This document shows, piece after piece, positions 1-9,270 of a stretch of DNA of 64,000 nucleotides. The stretch's first letter is position 1; each line of letters starts with the position of its first letter. The stretch lies in assembly GCA_946621465.1 (NCBI GenBank), contig CAMOOO010000007.1, forward strand, positions 44,649 through 108,648, read 5' to 3'. Both the position numbers and the translations under genes were made by a program. A model generated the notes under the pieces. It saw only the letters and a program-made list of their open reading frames with translations, was not told the DNA's origin and did no database searches. Source of the stretch: an uncultured Clostridia bacterium (GTDB lineage: Bacteria > Bacillota > Clostridia > Christensenellales > DTU072).

Positions 1-294
1 GATAGTGTACTTCCACTTATTCCAATAGATGAAAAATATGCATTAACGTCTCAAATACGCAGATCGGCGATTTCAATTCCATCCAATATTGCCGAGGGGC
101 AATCGAGGAATTCATCGAAAGAATTTATATAGTTTTTATATATTGCTAAAGGTTCCAAATCCGAATTGGAAACTCAATTGTATTTAGTAAAAGAATTGAA
201 TTATTGTAGCGAAGAACAAATTGATCCTATTATAACGCTATGTGAATCAATAGGAAAACAGTTGGTATCTTTGGTAAAGCAATTGGAGCAATAG
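1..294 (+). pseudogene. Four-helix bundle protein (S23/TIGR02436 type), 5'-truncated by window edge and interrupted by a stop
   Basis: Frame 1 reads through the family's typical core (IRRSAISIPSNIAEGQSR, then SELETQLYLVKELNY) to a TAG at 292-294. An in-frame TAG at 130-132 sits in KEFI*FLYIAKG. Relatives usually have glutamine there, so a single C-to-T change (CAG to TAG) would explain it. The N-terminus lies outside the window. Such small helical-bundle proteins of unknown function are often found beside cell-surface polysaccharide genes, as here. An amber-suppressed gene is possible but less likely than a pseudogene. Confidence 0.75.
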
Positions 295-310
295 GGCTCC
301 AACCCCTAAC

Positions 311-377
311 TTCCAAACTGCACCGTAGGTGCCAACAAATTCCAAACTAACGCGCTTTATGCGCGTGTCAAACTCCA
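311..377. repeat. Two small hairpins, each preceded by a TTCCAAACT word
   Basis: The word TTCCAAACT occurs at 311-319 and 340-348, and a variant (AACTCCAAACC) follows the second hairpin. Hairpin one is GCACC-GTA-GGTGC (320-332). Hairpin two is ACGCGC-TTTAT-GCGCGT (350-366). Neither has a U-tract, so they are not intrinsic terminators. The array lies between the broken four-helix-bundle gene and the ribosome binding site of rfbA (AGGAG at 393-397). Confidence 0.5.
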
Positions 378-411
378 AACCAAATTCAACAAAGGAGAAT
401 TTATCAAACCA

Positions 412-1281
412 ATGAAAGGAATCATCTTAGCCGGAGGAAAAGGAACTCGTTTGTACCCAATGACAAAAGCTATTTCTAAACAGCTTTTGCCTATTTATGA
501 CAAGCCGCTGATTTACTATCCACTCTCCATTCTGCTCCTTGCGGGCATTAAAGAGATACTGATTATTTCTACGCCGGAAGATACTCCTTTGTATGAGAGA
601 CTGCTTGGTGATGGAAAGCGGATTGGCGTTTCTTTTTCCTATAAGGTACAGGATAAACCACGTGGACTTGCTGATGCGTTTATCCTGGGAGAAGAATTCA
701 TTGGTGACGATAACGTATGTTTGGTACTCGGCGATAACGTCTTTTTCGGACAAGACATGACGAGGGTCTTACGTAAGGCGATGGAGAGAAAGGACGGCGC
801 GACGATTTTCGGCTATCCGGTCAAGGATGCACGTGCGTTTGGCGTGGTGGAATTCGATAAAGATCACAATGTGCTTTCCATTGAGGAGAAACCGCAAAAA
901 CCGAAGTCCAACTATGCGGTTCCGGGGTTGTATTTCTACGATAACAAAGTCGTGGAGATTGCAAAGAACGTTGAACCCTCTTCTCGCGGGGAGATAGAAA
1001 TTACCGCCGTCAACAACGCATACCTAACGACAGGCGAACTGAAAGTGGAACTTCTCGGACGCGGAATGGCATGGCTTGATACCGGAACACCGGATGGAAT
1101 GTTAAAAGCAGCCGAGTTTGTCGAGGCGGTACAAGATAGACAGGGCTTCTACGTTTCGTGCATTGAAGAAATCGCATGGCGTAGAGGTTTTATTACAACC
1201 GCACAATTACGAGCATTGGGCGAGGAACTGGACTCTACCGATTACGGGAAATACTTGCTCGCTCTTGCGGAGGAAAAATGA
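412..1281 (+). CDS. rfbA: Glucose-1-phosphate thymidylyltransferase (RmlA/RfbA)
   Basis: Makes dTDP-glucose from dTTP and glucose-1-phosphate, the first step of dTDP-sugar (rhamnose-type) synthesis in the cytoplasm. The N-terminal signature [20 protein letters not shown] (residues 8-27) is diagnostic, and 289 aa is the normal family length. Later conserved pieces are [10 protein letters not shown] and [11 protein letters not shown]. The ATG lies 14 nt after AGGAG; no closer in-frame start is better. The end overlaps the rfbB start by 4 nt (ATGA), so the two are translationally coupled. rfbC and rfbD, needed for rhamnose, are not in the window and may lie upstream. Confidence 0.95.
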   Translation: MKGIILAGGKGTRLYPMTKAISKQLLPIYDKPLIYYPLSILLLAGIKEILIISTPEDTPLYERLLGDGKRIGVSFSYKVQDKPRGLADAFILGEEFIGDDNVCLVLGDNVFFGQDMTRVLRKAMERKDGATIFGYPVKDARAFGVVEFDKDHNVLSIEEKPQKPKSNYAVPGLYFYDNKVVEIAKNVEPSSRGEIEITAVNNAYLTTGELKVELLGRGMAWLDTGTPDGMLKAAEFVEAVQDRQGFYVSCIEEIAWRRGFITTAQLRALGEELDSTDYGKYLLALAEEK

Positions 1282-2303
1282 AAAAGACCATTTTAGTGAC
1301 GGGTGGAGCCGGATTCATCGGTTCAAACTTTGTTTATTTGCTATTGGAAGAAAGACGGGATTGGAAGGTTGTTTGTGTCGACGCATTAACCTATGCAGCT
1401 AACTTTCATACCCTGAATGATGCACTAAAGAATCCCAATTTCGTCTTTTATAAAGAGGATATCCGTAATCGAGAAGGTATCTTTGCTATCTTCGAGAAAG
1501 AACATCCCGATATTGTGGTTAACTTCGCTGCTGAGTCGCACGTAGACAGAAGCATCGAGAATCCGGGTATCTTCTTAGAAACCAATATTATTGGAACGCA
1601 AGTCATGATGGATGCTTGCCGGAAGTACGGGGTGGAGCGATTCCACCAAGTGGGTACGGATGAAGTATACGGTGATCTTCCACTGGATCGTCCCGATTTG
1701 TTTTTCCACGAAGATACGCCCATTCATACGTCGTCACCATACAGCACATCAAAAGCTAGCGCCGATTTGCTCGTTTTGGCGTATCATAGAACTTATGGTT
1801 TACCGGTGACGATCTCTCGTTGTTCCAACAACTATGGGCCTTACCAGTTTCCGGAAAAGTTGATACCGCTGATGATCAACAACGCAAGCCACGACAAACC
1901 CCTTCCCGTCTACGGACAAGGTTTAAACGTGCGTGACTGGTTGTACGTCAAGGATCACTGCTACGGTATCTTAGCGGTACTGGAAAAGGGAAAAGTTGGG
2001 GAAGTGTATAACTTGGGCGGACACAACGAAAAAGCCAATATCGACATCGTTAAAATCATATTGAAAGAGTTAAACAAGCCGGAAAGTCTCATTACTTTCG
2101 TTACGGATAGAAAAGGCCACGATCAACGCTATGCTATCGACCCCTCTAAGGCAATGAAGGAATTGGGTTGGGCACCGACAATTATGTTTGCCGACGGTAT
2201 CAAACTGACAATTGACTGGTACAAAAACCATATGGACTGGATGGACGAATGCACGAGCGGCGCATATACAAAATACTACGAAAAAATGTACGGGAACAGA
2301 TAG
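1278..2303 (+). CDS. rfbB: dTDP-glucose 4,6-dehydratase (RmlB/RfbB)
   Basis: Converts dTDP-glucose to dTDP-4-keto-6-deoxyglucose. It is an extended short-chain dehydrogenase: NAD-binding [10 protein letters not shown] near the N-terminus, [11 protein letters not shown], and the catalytic YSTSKASAD block (Tyr and Lys of YxxxK) after HTSSP, with [20 protein letters not shown] following. At 341 aa it is full length. It overlaps rfbA by 4 nt and ends 2 nt before the next epimerase start. The tight spacing shows one operon for activated sugars. Confidence 0.95.
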   Translation: MKKTILVTGGAGFIGSNFVYLLLEERRDWKVVCVDALTYAANFHTLNDALKNPNFVFYKEDIRNREGIFAIFEKEHPDIVVNFAAESHVDRSIENPGIFLETNIIGTQVMMDACRKYGVERFHQVGTDEVYGDLPLDRPDLFFHEDTPIHTSSPYSTSKASADLLVLAYHRTYGLPVTISRCSNNYGPYQFPEKLIPLMINNASHDKPLPVYGQGLNVRDWLYVKDHCYGILAVLEKGKVGEVYNLGGHNEKANIDIVKIILKELNKPESLITFVTDRKGHDQRYAIDPSKAMKELGWAPTIMFADGIKLTIDWYKNHMDWMDECTSGAYTKYYEKMYGNR

Positions 2304-2305
2304 AT

Positions 2306-3370
2306 ATGACAGATAAAATCATCGGAAAAAACATCCTCGTGACCGGCGCGGCGGGGTTCATCGGGAGCAATCTCGTGATGGAGCTATTGCGGACGGGGAA
2401 AAAGAACAAGATCGTCGGATTGGACAATATGAACGACTACTACGACGTTTCGCTCAAAGAATACCGCCTTGCGGAGATAGAAAAGCTCGCAGCAGGAAAG
2501 GATAGCGAGTGGGTTTTTATAAAAGGTAACCTCGCCGACAAGGCGCTTATCGACAAACTTTTTGTCGAATATAAGTTTGACATCGTGGTCAACCTGGCGG
2601 CGCAGGCGGGCGTGCGGTATTCCATCACCAATCCGGATGTGTACATCGAGAGCAATATTATCGGTTTTTACAATATTTTAGAAGCGTGTAGAAAGTACCC
2701 TGTGGAACACTTGGTCTATGCCAGTTCTTCCAGCGTGTACGGCTCCAATAAGAAGGTTCCGTACAGTACCGAAGACAAAGTAGACAATCCGGTTTCCCTC
2801 TATGCGGCAACCAAAAAGAGTAACGAGCTTCTCGCTCACGCCTACTCGAAACTATATAATATCCCCTCAACGGGCTTGCGGTTCTTTACCGTTTACGGAC
2901 CTGCCGGACGTCCCGATATGGCGTACTTTGGATTTACCAATAAGCTACTGAAGGGCGAGACGATTAAGATATTCAACTACGGCAATTGCAAGCGCGACTT
3001 TACATACGTAGATGATATCATCGAGGGCGTCAAGCGGGTCATGATGAAGGCGCCGGAGAAGAAAAACGGCGAGGACGGGCTCCCTATACCGCCCTATAAG
3101 GTGTACAATATCGGAAATAACAGTCCGGAGAACCTGCTCGATTTCGTCAACATTTTGCAAGAAGAATTGATTCGGGCGGGCGTGCTGCCGTCCGATTACG
3201 ACTTTGAAGCGCATAAAGAATTGGTACCCATGCAACCGGGCGACGTACCGATCACCTATGCGGACGTCAGCGAATTAGAAAGAGATTTCGGTTTCAGACC
3301 GAAGACAAGTTTACGTGAAGGCTTACGGAAGTTTGCCCAGTGGTATAAAGAATTTTATTGCAGAGGATAA
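2306..3370 (+). CDS. UDP-glucuronate 4-epimerase-like NAD-dependent sugar epimerase
   Basis: Extended short-chain dehydrogenase of 354 aa: NILVTGAAGFIGSNLV (NAD-binding), NLAAQAGVRYSI, ASSSSVYGSN, then the catalytic YAATKKSNE (YxxxK) and TVYGPAGRPDMA. The AQAGVRYS and GPxGRPDMA blocks are typical of the GalE-like clade acting on UDP-glucuronate/galacturonate. I start it at ATG 2306, because an upstream in-frame ATG at 2249 lies wholly inside rfbB. The galacturonokinase-like kinase starts 2 nt after its stop, which supports a uronic acid substrate. Assignment to UDP-GlcA/UDP-GalA is from family and context. A UDP-glucose epimerase role is possible. Confidence 0.8.
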   Translation: MTDKIIGKNILVTGAAGFIGSNLVMELLRTGKKNKIVGLDNMNDYYDVSLKEYRLAEIEKLAAGKDSEWVFIKGNLADKALIDKLFVEYKFDIVVNLAAQAGVRYSITNPDVYIESNIIGFYNILEACRKYPVEHLVYASSSSVYGSNKKVPYSTEDKVDNPVSLYAATKKSNELLAHAYSKLYNIPSTGLRFFTVYGPAGRPDMAYFGFTNKLLKGETIKIFNYGNCKRDFTYVDDIIEGVKRVMMKAPEKKNGEDGLPIPPYKVYNIGNNSPENLLDFVNILQEELIRAGVLPSDYDFEAHKELVPMQPGDVPITYADVSELERDFGFRPKTSLREGLRKFAQWYKEFYCRG

Positions 3371-3372
3371 GA

Positions 3373-4545
3373 ATGAAGTGCCAAGAAGTATTCAAAGAGA
3401 TATATGGTAAAGACCCGACTGATACGGCATTCTGCCCCTATCGTGTTTGCCCCATCGGCGCGCACAGCGATCACCAGTTAGGGAAAATACTGGGTTTTGC
3501 TATCGACAAGGGTATCTACTTTGCATATAAGCCCAAGCAGAACGGTGTTGTCGAGATCACCTCGTTGCAATTCGACAAGCGCGCACAGTGGCATATTATG
3601 AGTACGCCTAAAGTCAAAGAAAACGACTGGGCGGATTATCTGCGCGGGGCGACCATTGCCCTTGCCAAAAATCATCCGCTTACTGTCGGTATCAGCGGCG
3701 TGTTGGAAGGACAGCTACCTATCGGCGGCTTGTCCTCGTCCGCGGCGGTCATTATCGTCTTTTTGTCAGCGCTATGCAAAGTCAATAATATCACGCTGAC
3801 CGGACGGGAAATGATCGATACGGCGCTGGCTGCCGAAAACAAATACGTTGGCGTGTCTTGCGGCAAGCTCGATCAGTCATGCGAAGTATTTTGCAAGAAA
3901 GACCATATCCTGTACCTTGACACCAAAGACGACAGCTATGAGCTGATCCCGACGAATCCTGAACTGAAGCCTTACAAGATAGCTATCTTCTTCTCCGGTA
4001 TCGAGCGCACTCTCGCCGGGTCGGCGTTCAATATGCGCGTGGACGAATGCAGAAGCGCCGGATATGCGTTGAAAGCCTTTTCCGGAATGCAATACGGCAA
4101 GTTCAACGAAACGAATTTGCGCGACGTGCCGCGCGAAATTTACGATCAATACAAAGATAAACTTCCCGAAAACTGGCGTAAGCGTGCAGAACACTGGTAC
4201 ACCGAATTCGAGCGGGTACAAAAAGGCGCGGAAGCATGGAGAAACGGAGATATTGATACCTTCGGGAAACTCATTTTCCAAAGCGGTAATTCATCCATAT
4301 ATAATTATGAGACGGGTTCGCCCGAACTCAAAAAGCTCTACGAGCTTATGACAGAGACTGAAGGCATCTACGGCGGACGGTTCAGCGGCGCAGGATTTAA
4401 GGGTTGCTGTATGGCGCTCATCGACCCTGCCTACGAAAAGTCTATCTTAGAAAAGGTAGAGAAAGACTACTTGGCGGCGTTTCCCCATCTGAGGGGTAAA
4501 TACTCCGCCTATATCTGTGAGAGCGCGGACGGGGTGAATCTATGA
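3373..4545 (+). CDS. GHMP sugar kinase, galacturonokinase-like
   Basis: Anomeric sugar kinase of the galactokinase branch of GHMP kinases (390 aa). The sugar-binding signature is CPYRVCPIGAHSDHQLG near residue 18, where galactokinases have GRxNLIGEHxDY. The ATP loop is PIGGLSSSAA, and motif 3 is YGGRFSGAGFKGCC near the C-terminus. The PYRVCPxGAHxDHQ form and the RAEHWYTEFERV...WRNGDIDTFGKL segment resemble plant galacturonokinases as I remember them, rather than GalK. It would make galacturonate-1-phosphate from galacturonate and ATP. Start ATG 3373 follows AGAGGA. It overlaps the next gene by 4 nt. Confidence 0.7.
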   Translation: MKCQEVFKEIYGKDPTDTAFCPYRVCPIGAHSDHQLGKILGFAIDKGIYFAYKPKQNGVVEITSLQFDKRAQWHIMSTPKVKENDWADYLRGATIALAKNHPLTVGISGVLEGQLPIGGLSSSAAVIIVFLSALCKVNNITLTGREMIDTALAAENKYVGVSCGKLDQSCEVFCKKDHILYLDTKDDSYELIPTNPELKPYKIAIFFSGIERTLAGSAFNMRVDECRSAGYALKAFSGMQYGKFNETNLRDVPREIYDQYKDKLPENWRKRAEHWYTEFERVQKGAEAWRNGDIDTFGKLIFQSGNSSIYNYETGSPELKKLYELMTETEGIYGGRFSGAGFKGCCMALIDPAYEKSILEKVEKDYLAAFPHLRGKYSAYICESADGVNL

Positions 4546-5279
4546 AGTGCCTGATCCTTGCCGCCGGCTACGCTACAAGGCTTTATCCGCTAACAGAGAA
4601 CTTTCCCAAACCGCTCTTAAAAGTGGGAGAGAAAACCATTCTCGATTGGCTCGTTGACGATATAGATACCTCGAAAGAGATAGACGAATATATCGTCATC
4701 AGTAATCATAAGTACGCACCGCACTTTGAAGAGTGGGAAAAAACAAAGACTCAAAAGATAACCGTCGTTGACGATGGCACCTCGACGAACGAAACACGTC
4801 TCGGTGCTGTAAAGGATATTCAGTTTGCTATCGAAAAGTTACATCTCAAAGGCGATATGCTCGTCATCGCCGGGGATAACGTCCTTGACTTCTCATTAGC
4901 AAAGTTCGTTTCCTATGCCAAAGAGAAGAACGCACCGTGTATTATGCGCTACTACGAAGCGGACGAAAAGAAACTGTTAAAATGCGGCGTTGTTACTATA
5001 GACGATACAGATAAAATTCTGAATATGACGGAAAAATCGCCTACTCCCGCCACACATTGGTGCACGCCGCCCTTCTATTACTACACCGAAGAAGCGGCAA
5101 ATATGATCGGACAAGCTATCGAGAACGGTTGCGGTACGGATGCGCCGGGAAGTTTTATCGCTTGGCTCTGTCAGAAGACGGATACCTACGCTATGGAAAT
5201 GCCGGGTAGCCGGTATGATATAGGCAACCTCGAAAGCTATCAAAAAGTACAAAGCCAATACAGCGGTATAAAGAAATAG
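4542..5279 (+). CDS. Sugar-1-phosphate nucleotidyltransferase
   Basis: Single-domain NTP transferase of 245 aa with the nucleotide loop LAAGYATRLYPLTENFPKPL at residues 5-24 (LxxGxGTRLxPLT pattern) and a metal-binding IAGDNVLDFS. It lacks a left-handed beta-helix extension, so there is no acetyltransferase or trimer domain. It overlaps the kinase by 4 nt. By context it would join a nucleoside triphosphate to the sugar-1-phosphate made upstream, giving UDP-galacturonate or a similar donor for the epimerase. Substrate specificity cannot be read from the sequence. Confidence 0.8.
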   Translation: MKCLILAAGYATRLYPLTENFPKPLLKVGEKTILDWLVDDIDTSKEIDEYIVISNHKYAPHFEEWEKTKTQKITVVDDGTSTNETRLGAVKDIQFAIEKLHLKGDMLVIAGDNVLDFSLAKFVSYAKEKNAPCIMRYYEADEKKLLKCGVVTIDDTDKILNMTEKSPTPATHWCTPPFYYYTEEAANMIGQAIENGCGTDAPGSFIAWLCQKTDTYAMEMPGSRYDIGNLESYQKVQSQYSGIKK

Positions 5280-5319
5280 TATTTTACTATGGTAATGTAG
5301 AGAATCAGTAGTAAGTAAC

Positions 5320-6252
5320 ATGCAGAAAACAAAAGAGCAATTGCGAAAAGACCTCGAAAACAAAATCCTCGGCATAGAGCTAATGGTAAAAAGCGCTAAA
5401 GAATGTCCTTTAGAAAGCGATGAACGTATTGAGATGTCAAGAAATATTGCCAACTCATTAAGGTCGATTTTATATGGAGATGCAAAAAATAATTATTATA
5501 ATTTAATTAAGAGATGTGGGTTGGATGACAAATTGTTATTCCCTTGCTATGATATAAAAAATAGTTTTAATTTATTTGCTAATTATAACCTATTATCATT
5601 TCAAATAAAGAATAAAGATGTATCAGTTATCATTAATGATGACGTATATAGAGATAAAGTTTTTTATTCATTTTATTTAACATTTGATTCATGGTTGAAT
5701 GAAATTATAATTGATACAAAAACAAAAAATATTGAACCTATTTCAAGGATATTGCTTATAAAGATTATCTCAGACACTCAAGGTGCTCACGTAGATAATG
5801 AGGTGGAAAATCATGTCTATGAAATGTCAAAGACCGATTTATTACCCATACATGTTGAAGATGGAGTTCCAGAGCCAGTTGATTTGGAAGCAAAAGCCTC
5901 TTCTATTATTGCTGAAACAATAATTGCAATAGCGGAAGAGTTACTTATATCATTTCGTAAATTTAATAATACAAAAATTAGCCTTTTTAGTATTGAAAAA
6001 TATCAAGGGGCAATTCATTTTTTTCCTTGTTCAGATAGACGTTTCAGACTATATAAGTTTTCGATAGTACATGAAAATTCAAAAACATATAATTCAAATA
6101 GTCACTTTGAGTGTTCAATATACTGTAATACTGCACACTCCTATCATATTAAAACATCTCATATGAATTACTATTCTTGCATTTTGGATGCTAAGAAAAT
6201 AGCCGAAGGAGAGTTGTTAGGTAAATCATTATATGGGAGTTATAATTACTAA
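5320..6252 (+). CDS. AT-rich orphan protein of unknown function
   Basis: A 310-aa ORF I do not recognise. It is soluble in appearance (no signal peptide or membrane span). The N-terminal ~70 residues are charged and helical, the middle is rich in Ile, Asn and Lys, and DTQGAHVDNEVENH carries a His/Asp cluster that might bind metal. Base use changes sharply: from about 5460 the gene is far richer in A+T than all its neighbours, as is the intergenic region after it. This points to horizontal acquisition at the end of the nucleotide-sugar operon, which stops 40 nt upstream. Confidence 0.6.
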   Translation: MQKTKEQLRKDLENKILGIELMVKSAKECPLESDERIEMSRNIANSLRSILYGDAKNNYYNLIKRCGLDDKLLFPCYDIKNSFNLFANYNLLSFQIKNKDVSVIINDDVYRDKVFYSFYLTFDSWLNEIIIDTKTKNIEPISRILLIKIISDTQGAHVDNEVENHVYEMSKTDLLPIHVEDGVPEPVDLEAKASSIIAETIIAIAEELLISFRKFNNTKISLFSIEKYQGAIHFFPCSDRRFRLYKFSIVHENSKTYNSNSHFECSIYCNTAHSYHIKTSHMNYYSCILDAKKIAEGELLGKSLYGSYNY

Positions 6253-6420
6253 AAATTATAGACATTAATGATTGCAATCTAGGAATTTACAATTGATAAA
6301 ATGAAGAAAAGATTCGGTGCATAATATGTTTAAATTCAACTACAAAAGCTATAAAGTGTCGACATCCTTTATGTAAATTGTCAAGGTATAACGTAAAATA
6401 CAATCTATGTTTTCATATCA

Positions 6421-6455
6421 AAAACAGCCCGAAACCATCGGTTCCGGGCTGTTTT
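6421..6455. terminator. Bidirectional intrinsic terminator
   Basis: A 16-bp stem with one mismatch: AAAACAGCCCGAAACC pairs with GGTTCCGGGCTGTTTT around the loop ATC. A-tract on one side and T-tract on the other let it work both for the + strand orphan gene and for the minus-strand reductase ending at 6481. The 160 nt between the orphan stop and this hairpin are AT-rich and show nothing else. Confidence 0.85.
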
Positions 6456-6480
6456 AAATTTGGATTGAGATTGAGATTTA

Positions 6481-7680
6481 TTAGTGCGCCGGGGGGACGT
6501 CGATGGTGACATCCGTCAGGGGGAAGGAGCAGCAGGGGTGGATGTATCCGAACTTTTTGTCGGCTAGGCGTCTGCCATCTACAGAGGCAGGGATATAGAC
6601 TTTGCCGGAAAGGAGCTGGGAATGGCACCAACCGCATCTGCCGCTACGGCAGTCGGAGGGCGGATTGAGTCCGGCGGCTTCCATGGCGCGGAGAAGAGTG
6701 GTGTCGGCGGTACATTTAATTACCGTTTCCTTGCCGCACATACGGACGGTGATATTGTATTCCTCTCCGATGATACCGGTATAGTCGGCGTTCTTTTCGG
6801 GGTGGAAATATTCGCCGAAGAGTTCGTGGCGGACGAATTTCCGACGGATATTCAGTTTCTCGATCTCTTTGTCGGCAAAGTTATACATAGCTTGCGGTCC
6901 GCACATAAAGATGGAGTACTCCCCTTCCGGCGCGTATTTTTTGATAAGCTCGGCGGTGATAAAGCCGCTTTCACAGCCCTCTTTTTCTTCGTTGCTCAGT
7001 ACGTTGACAAGTTTAACGCGGGAGCATTTCTTTGCCATTTCGGCAATCTCGTCACTGAACACGGCGTCAGAGAGGGTGCGACTGCCGTACAGGAGAACGA
7101 GGGAGCATTTTTCATCCCCTTCGGTAATCGCCTTTGCCAAGGAGCGGAAAGGTGTGATACCGCTACCGCCGGCAATACCGATGATGGTCTGGGCGTCGCG
7201 GAGCCTTTCGTAGGTGAAATCACCAAGGGGCGCGGAGGCATCCAATTCCGTTCCGACGGTGAAGTTATCGAGGATGTAACCGGAAACGATACCGCCGTCC
7301 ACACGTTTTACTGTGATCATGTATTCGCCGTTTAACGTATCGCGCGGAGAAGAGGCAATGGAGTAGGGACGGCAAAATCTCACACCGTCGATAACCACCG
7401 CTATACTGAGGTATTGTCCTGCGGAAAACCATGCGAGTTTTTCCGTACCCTTCTCTGTATTAGGCGCCAAAACAATGCTCTTCATGTCTGTGCCATAAGG
7501 TATGATCTTTGCTACCTTCAGGTGCTGGACGTTCGGGTGAAGGGCGCGGGCGAGGTAATTGGGATGATAGGAATAGAGGTCGCGGGCGGGAGCGTCGGAG
7601 GCTTTGTTTACCGCCTTTAATCTGCTGCTTACCACTTTCATCAGCGCCATGCGGCTGAGCTTTTTGATATTCGATTTCAT
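6481..7680 (-). CDS. FAD/NAD(P) ferredoxin reductase with C-terminal plant-type 2Fe-2S ferredoxin domain
   Basis: 399 aa. N-terminal half: FAD-binding barrel with FCRPYSIASSP (RxYS flavin motif). Middle: NAD(P)-binding GIAGGSGITPFRSLAK and FMCGPQAMY. C-terminal ~95 aa: 2Fe-2S domain with Cys-x4-Cys-x2-Cys (CRSGRCGWC) and a fourth Cys in HPCCSF. The order flavin-nucleotide-ferredoxin matches one-electron-splitting reductases such as the vanillate/phenol hydroxylase type. It starts 2 nt after the stop of the FAD oxidoreductase and has GGAGGG ahead of the ATG, so it probably passes electrons from NAD(P)H to that partner. The first ~60 residues form a basic extension of unknown role. Confidence 0.85.
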   Translation of the reverse strand: MKSNIKKLSRMALMKVVSSRLKAVNKASDAPARDLYSYHPNYLARALHPNVQHLKVAKIIPYGTDMKSIVLAPNTEKGTEKLAWFSAGQYLSIAVVIDGVRFCRPYSIASSPRDTLNGEYMITVKRVDGGIVSGYILDNFTVGTELDASAPLGDFTYERLRDAQTIIGIAGGSGITPFRSLAKAITEGDEKCSLVLLYGSRTLSDAVFSDEIAEMAKKCSRVKLVNVLSNEEKEGCESGFITAELIKKYAPEGEYSIFMCGPQAMYNFADKEIEKLNIRRKFVRHELFGEYFHPEKNADYTGIIGEEYNITVRMCGKETVIKCTADTTLLRAMEAAGLNPPSDCRSGRCGWCHSQLLSGKVYIPASVDGRRLADKKFGYIHPCCSFPLTDVTIDVPPAH

Positions 7681-7682
7681 GA

Positions 7683-9194
7683 CTATTTGCCCTCCTTCAG
7701 TTCTTTTATCGTGTCCTGTCCGGCTTTGTCGCCCGTGATGTATCCGGACGGGAAACCGTCGCCGCGGGTGTGGTGTCCGCCGCAGAATTTGAGGTTCTTG
7801 ATATTGTACTCCATCGGCTCCATAACGATCCTGCCGATGATGTTATCCCATTCTTCGCTTGCGTAGCCGTAAATTGCGCCGTCCGGGGTCCCTAAGTATC
7901 TGGCAAAGGTGACCGGAGTCGCAATAACAATCTCTTCTATATGCGGCATGATAGAAACGCCGATGGTCTTTTCGTAGTCGCGGATATACCTTTCCGCAAT
8001 AGCGTTTTTGTACTCTTTGTAGTCCTCCGGCTTCAGATCCTCGGGCAGATCTCCCGGCATACTGAGGATGGTGAAAAAGAGGGTGCAGGTACCTTTGGGC
8101 GAGGACTCGGGGAGGAATTTATTGAGGCAGTTGACTACGTACATACCGTAATCGTTACGACTGTTGAACTGCACGCGAGAGTCGTTGTCGTTTGCGATAA
8201 AGGTGCTGTAATCGTTTATACCCAGTTCTTCCATCGAGCAATCCAGTCCCAAATAGATGGTATCAAAAGTCATACCCATTTTACGCGCGTTAGCTAGTTT
8301 CTTCATGCGGCGCGGAAGTTTTTTCGGATTAGCGGTACGGTTAATAACGTTAGAGGGCATGATGTTGGAAATGATCTTTTTGGCGTATAACTTTTCACCG
8401 TTTGCTACCACGCCTATCGCCGCCCCCTTCTCGTCGAACAAAAACTCGGTGACTTCGCTATTGTACCTGATTTCTCCGCCAAAGGACATAAAGGCTTTGG
8501 CAAGGGATAGGGACAGTTCGTGAGATCTATTATAGGGCATGGAGGGTTTAACCTGCATATATGCCGTAAGAAGGCTGATATAATGCAGTGCGTTAAGATC
8601 GTCCGCCGGAACGCCCAGGTACCCCCAGTAGGTATTGAGAATGCTGCGCGCCTTTTCCGGAATGCCGAGAGCGATCTCCACTTCTTCTATGCTGTGAGAG
8701 GCCACCCTCATAAAGTCCCCGTATTTGGACATCAGCGTGAACGGATTCATCTTGCCGTCCGCCATGTATTTTTGCGCGGCGTCAATGTTTTTTATAAGGT
8801 CGAGGAGTTTTTCCACCTTATCCCGACAACCGGGTACCGCCTGTTCCATGTCGTCCAAAAATCTCTCTTTTCCGGCATGAAGGACTACGTCGTACCCGTC
8901 CTTGCCTTTTGAAATGGTGCGGAAAAGGGTATCCTCGTACGCCAGTTCCACACGAGCGCCGAGGCGCGTAAAAATCTCTTTGGACGATTCCAGTTCCTCC
9001 GAGGTGCTTTCATCGCAAAGTTCGTGCAACGCCGTCTCGAACTCAAACCGTCCGCGGACGAAACTCGTTGCGCATCCGCCGGGGAGATTGTGCTTTTCCA
9101 AAAGAAGCACTTTGTACCCCTCTTTGGCAACGTCCGCAGCGGCAACCAAACCGCCGTTTCCCGCGCCAACAACAATGACGTCAAATTGTTCCAT
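7683..9194 (-). CDS. CrtI/RetSat-type FAD-dependent oxidoreductase (phytoene-desaturase-like)
   Basis: 503 aa with an N-terminal Rossmann GAGNGGLVAAADVAKEG, the adjacent LLEKHNLPGGCATSF block typical of the phytoene desaturase/retinol saturase superfamily, and a C-terminal FAD-contacting region FCGGHHTRGDGFPSGYITG. No carotenoid gene lies nearby, so the substrate is unknown; an isoprenoid or other polyunsaturated lipid is a guess. It is transcribed first in a two-gene operon with the ferredoxin-domain reductase. AAGGAG precedes the ATG. Confidence 0.8.
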   Translation of the reverse strand: MEQFDVIVVGAGNGGLVAAADVAKEGYKVLLLEKHNLPGGCATSFVRGRFEFETALHELCDESTSEELESSKEIFTRLGARVELAYEDTLFRTISKGKDGYDVVLHAGKERFLDDMEQAVPGCRDKVEKLLDLIKNIDAAQKYMADGKMNPFTLMSKYGDFMRVASHSIEEVEIALGIPEKARSILNTYWGYLGVPADDLNALHYISLLTAYMQVKPSMPYNRSHELSLSLAKAFMSFGGEIRYNSEVTEFLFDEKGAAIGVVANGEKLYAKKIISNIMPSNVINRTANPKKLPRRMKKLANARKMGMTFDTIYLGLDCSMEELGINDYSTFIANDNDSRVQFNSRNDYGMYVVNCLNKFLPESSPKGTCTLFFTILSMPGDLPEDLKPEDYKEYKNAIAERYIRDYEKTIGVSIMPHIEEIVIATPVTFARYLGTPDGAIYGYASEEWDNIIGRIVMEPMEYNIKNLKFCGGHHTRGDGFPSGYITGDKAGQDTIKELKEGK

Positions 9195-9270
9195 GTCTTT
9201 TACTCCTTATTTTTGTTATATAAAAGTTTTTCTGAAATGCTTACTTGGTTTTAAAAGTTTCTTCCGTACT

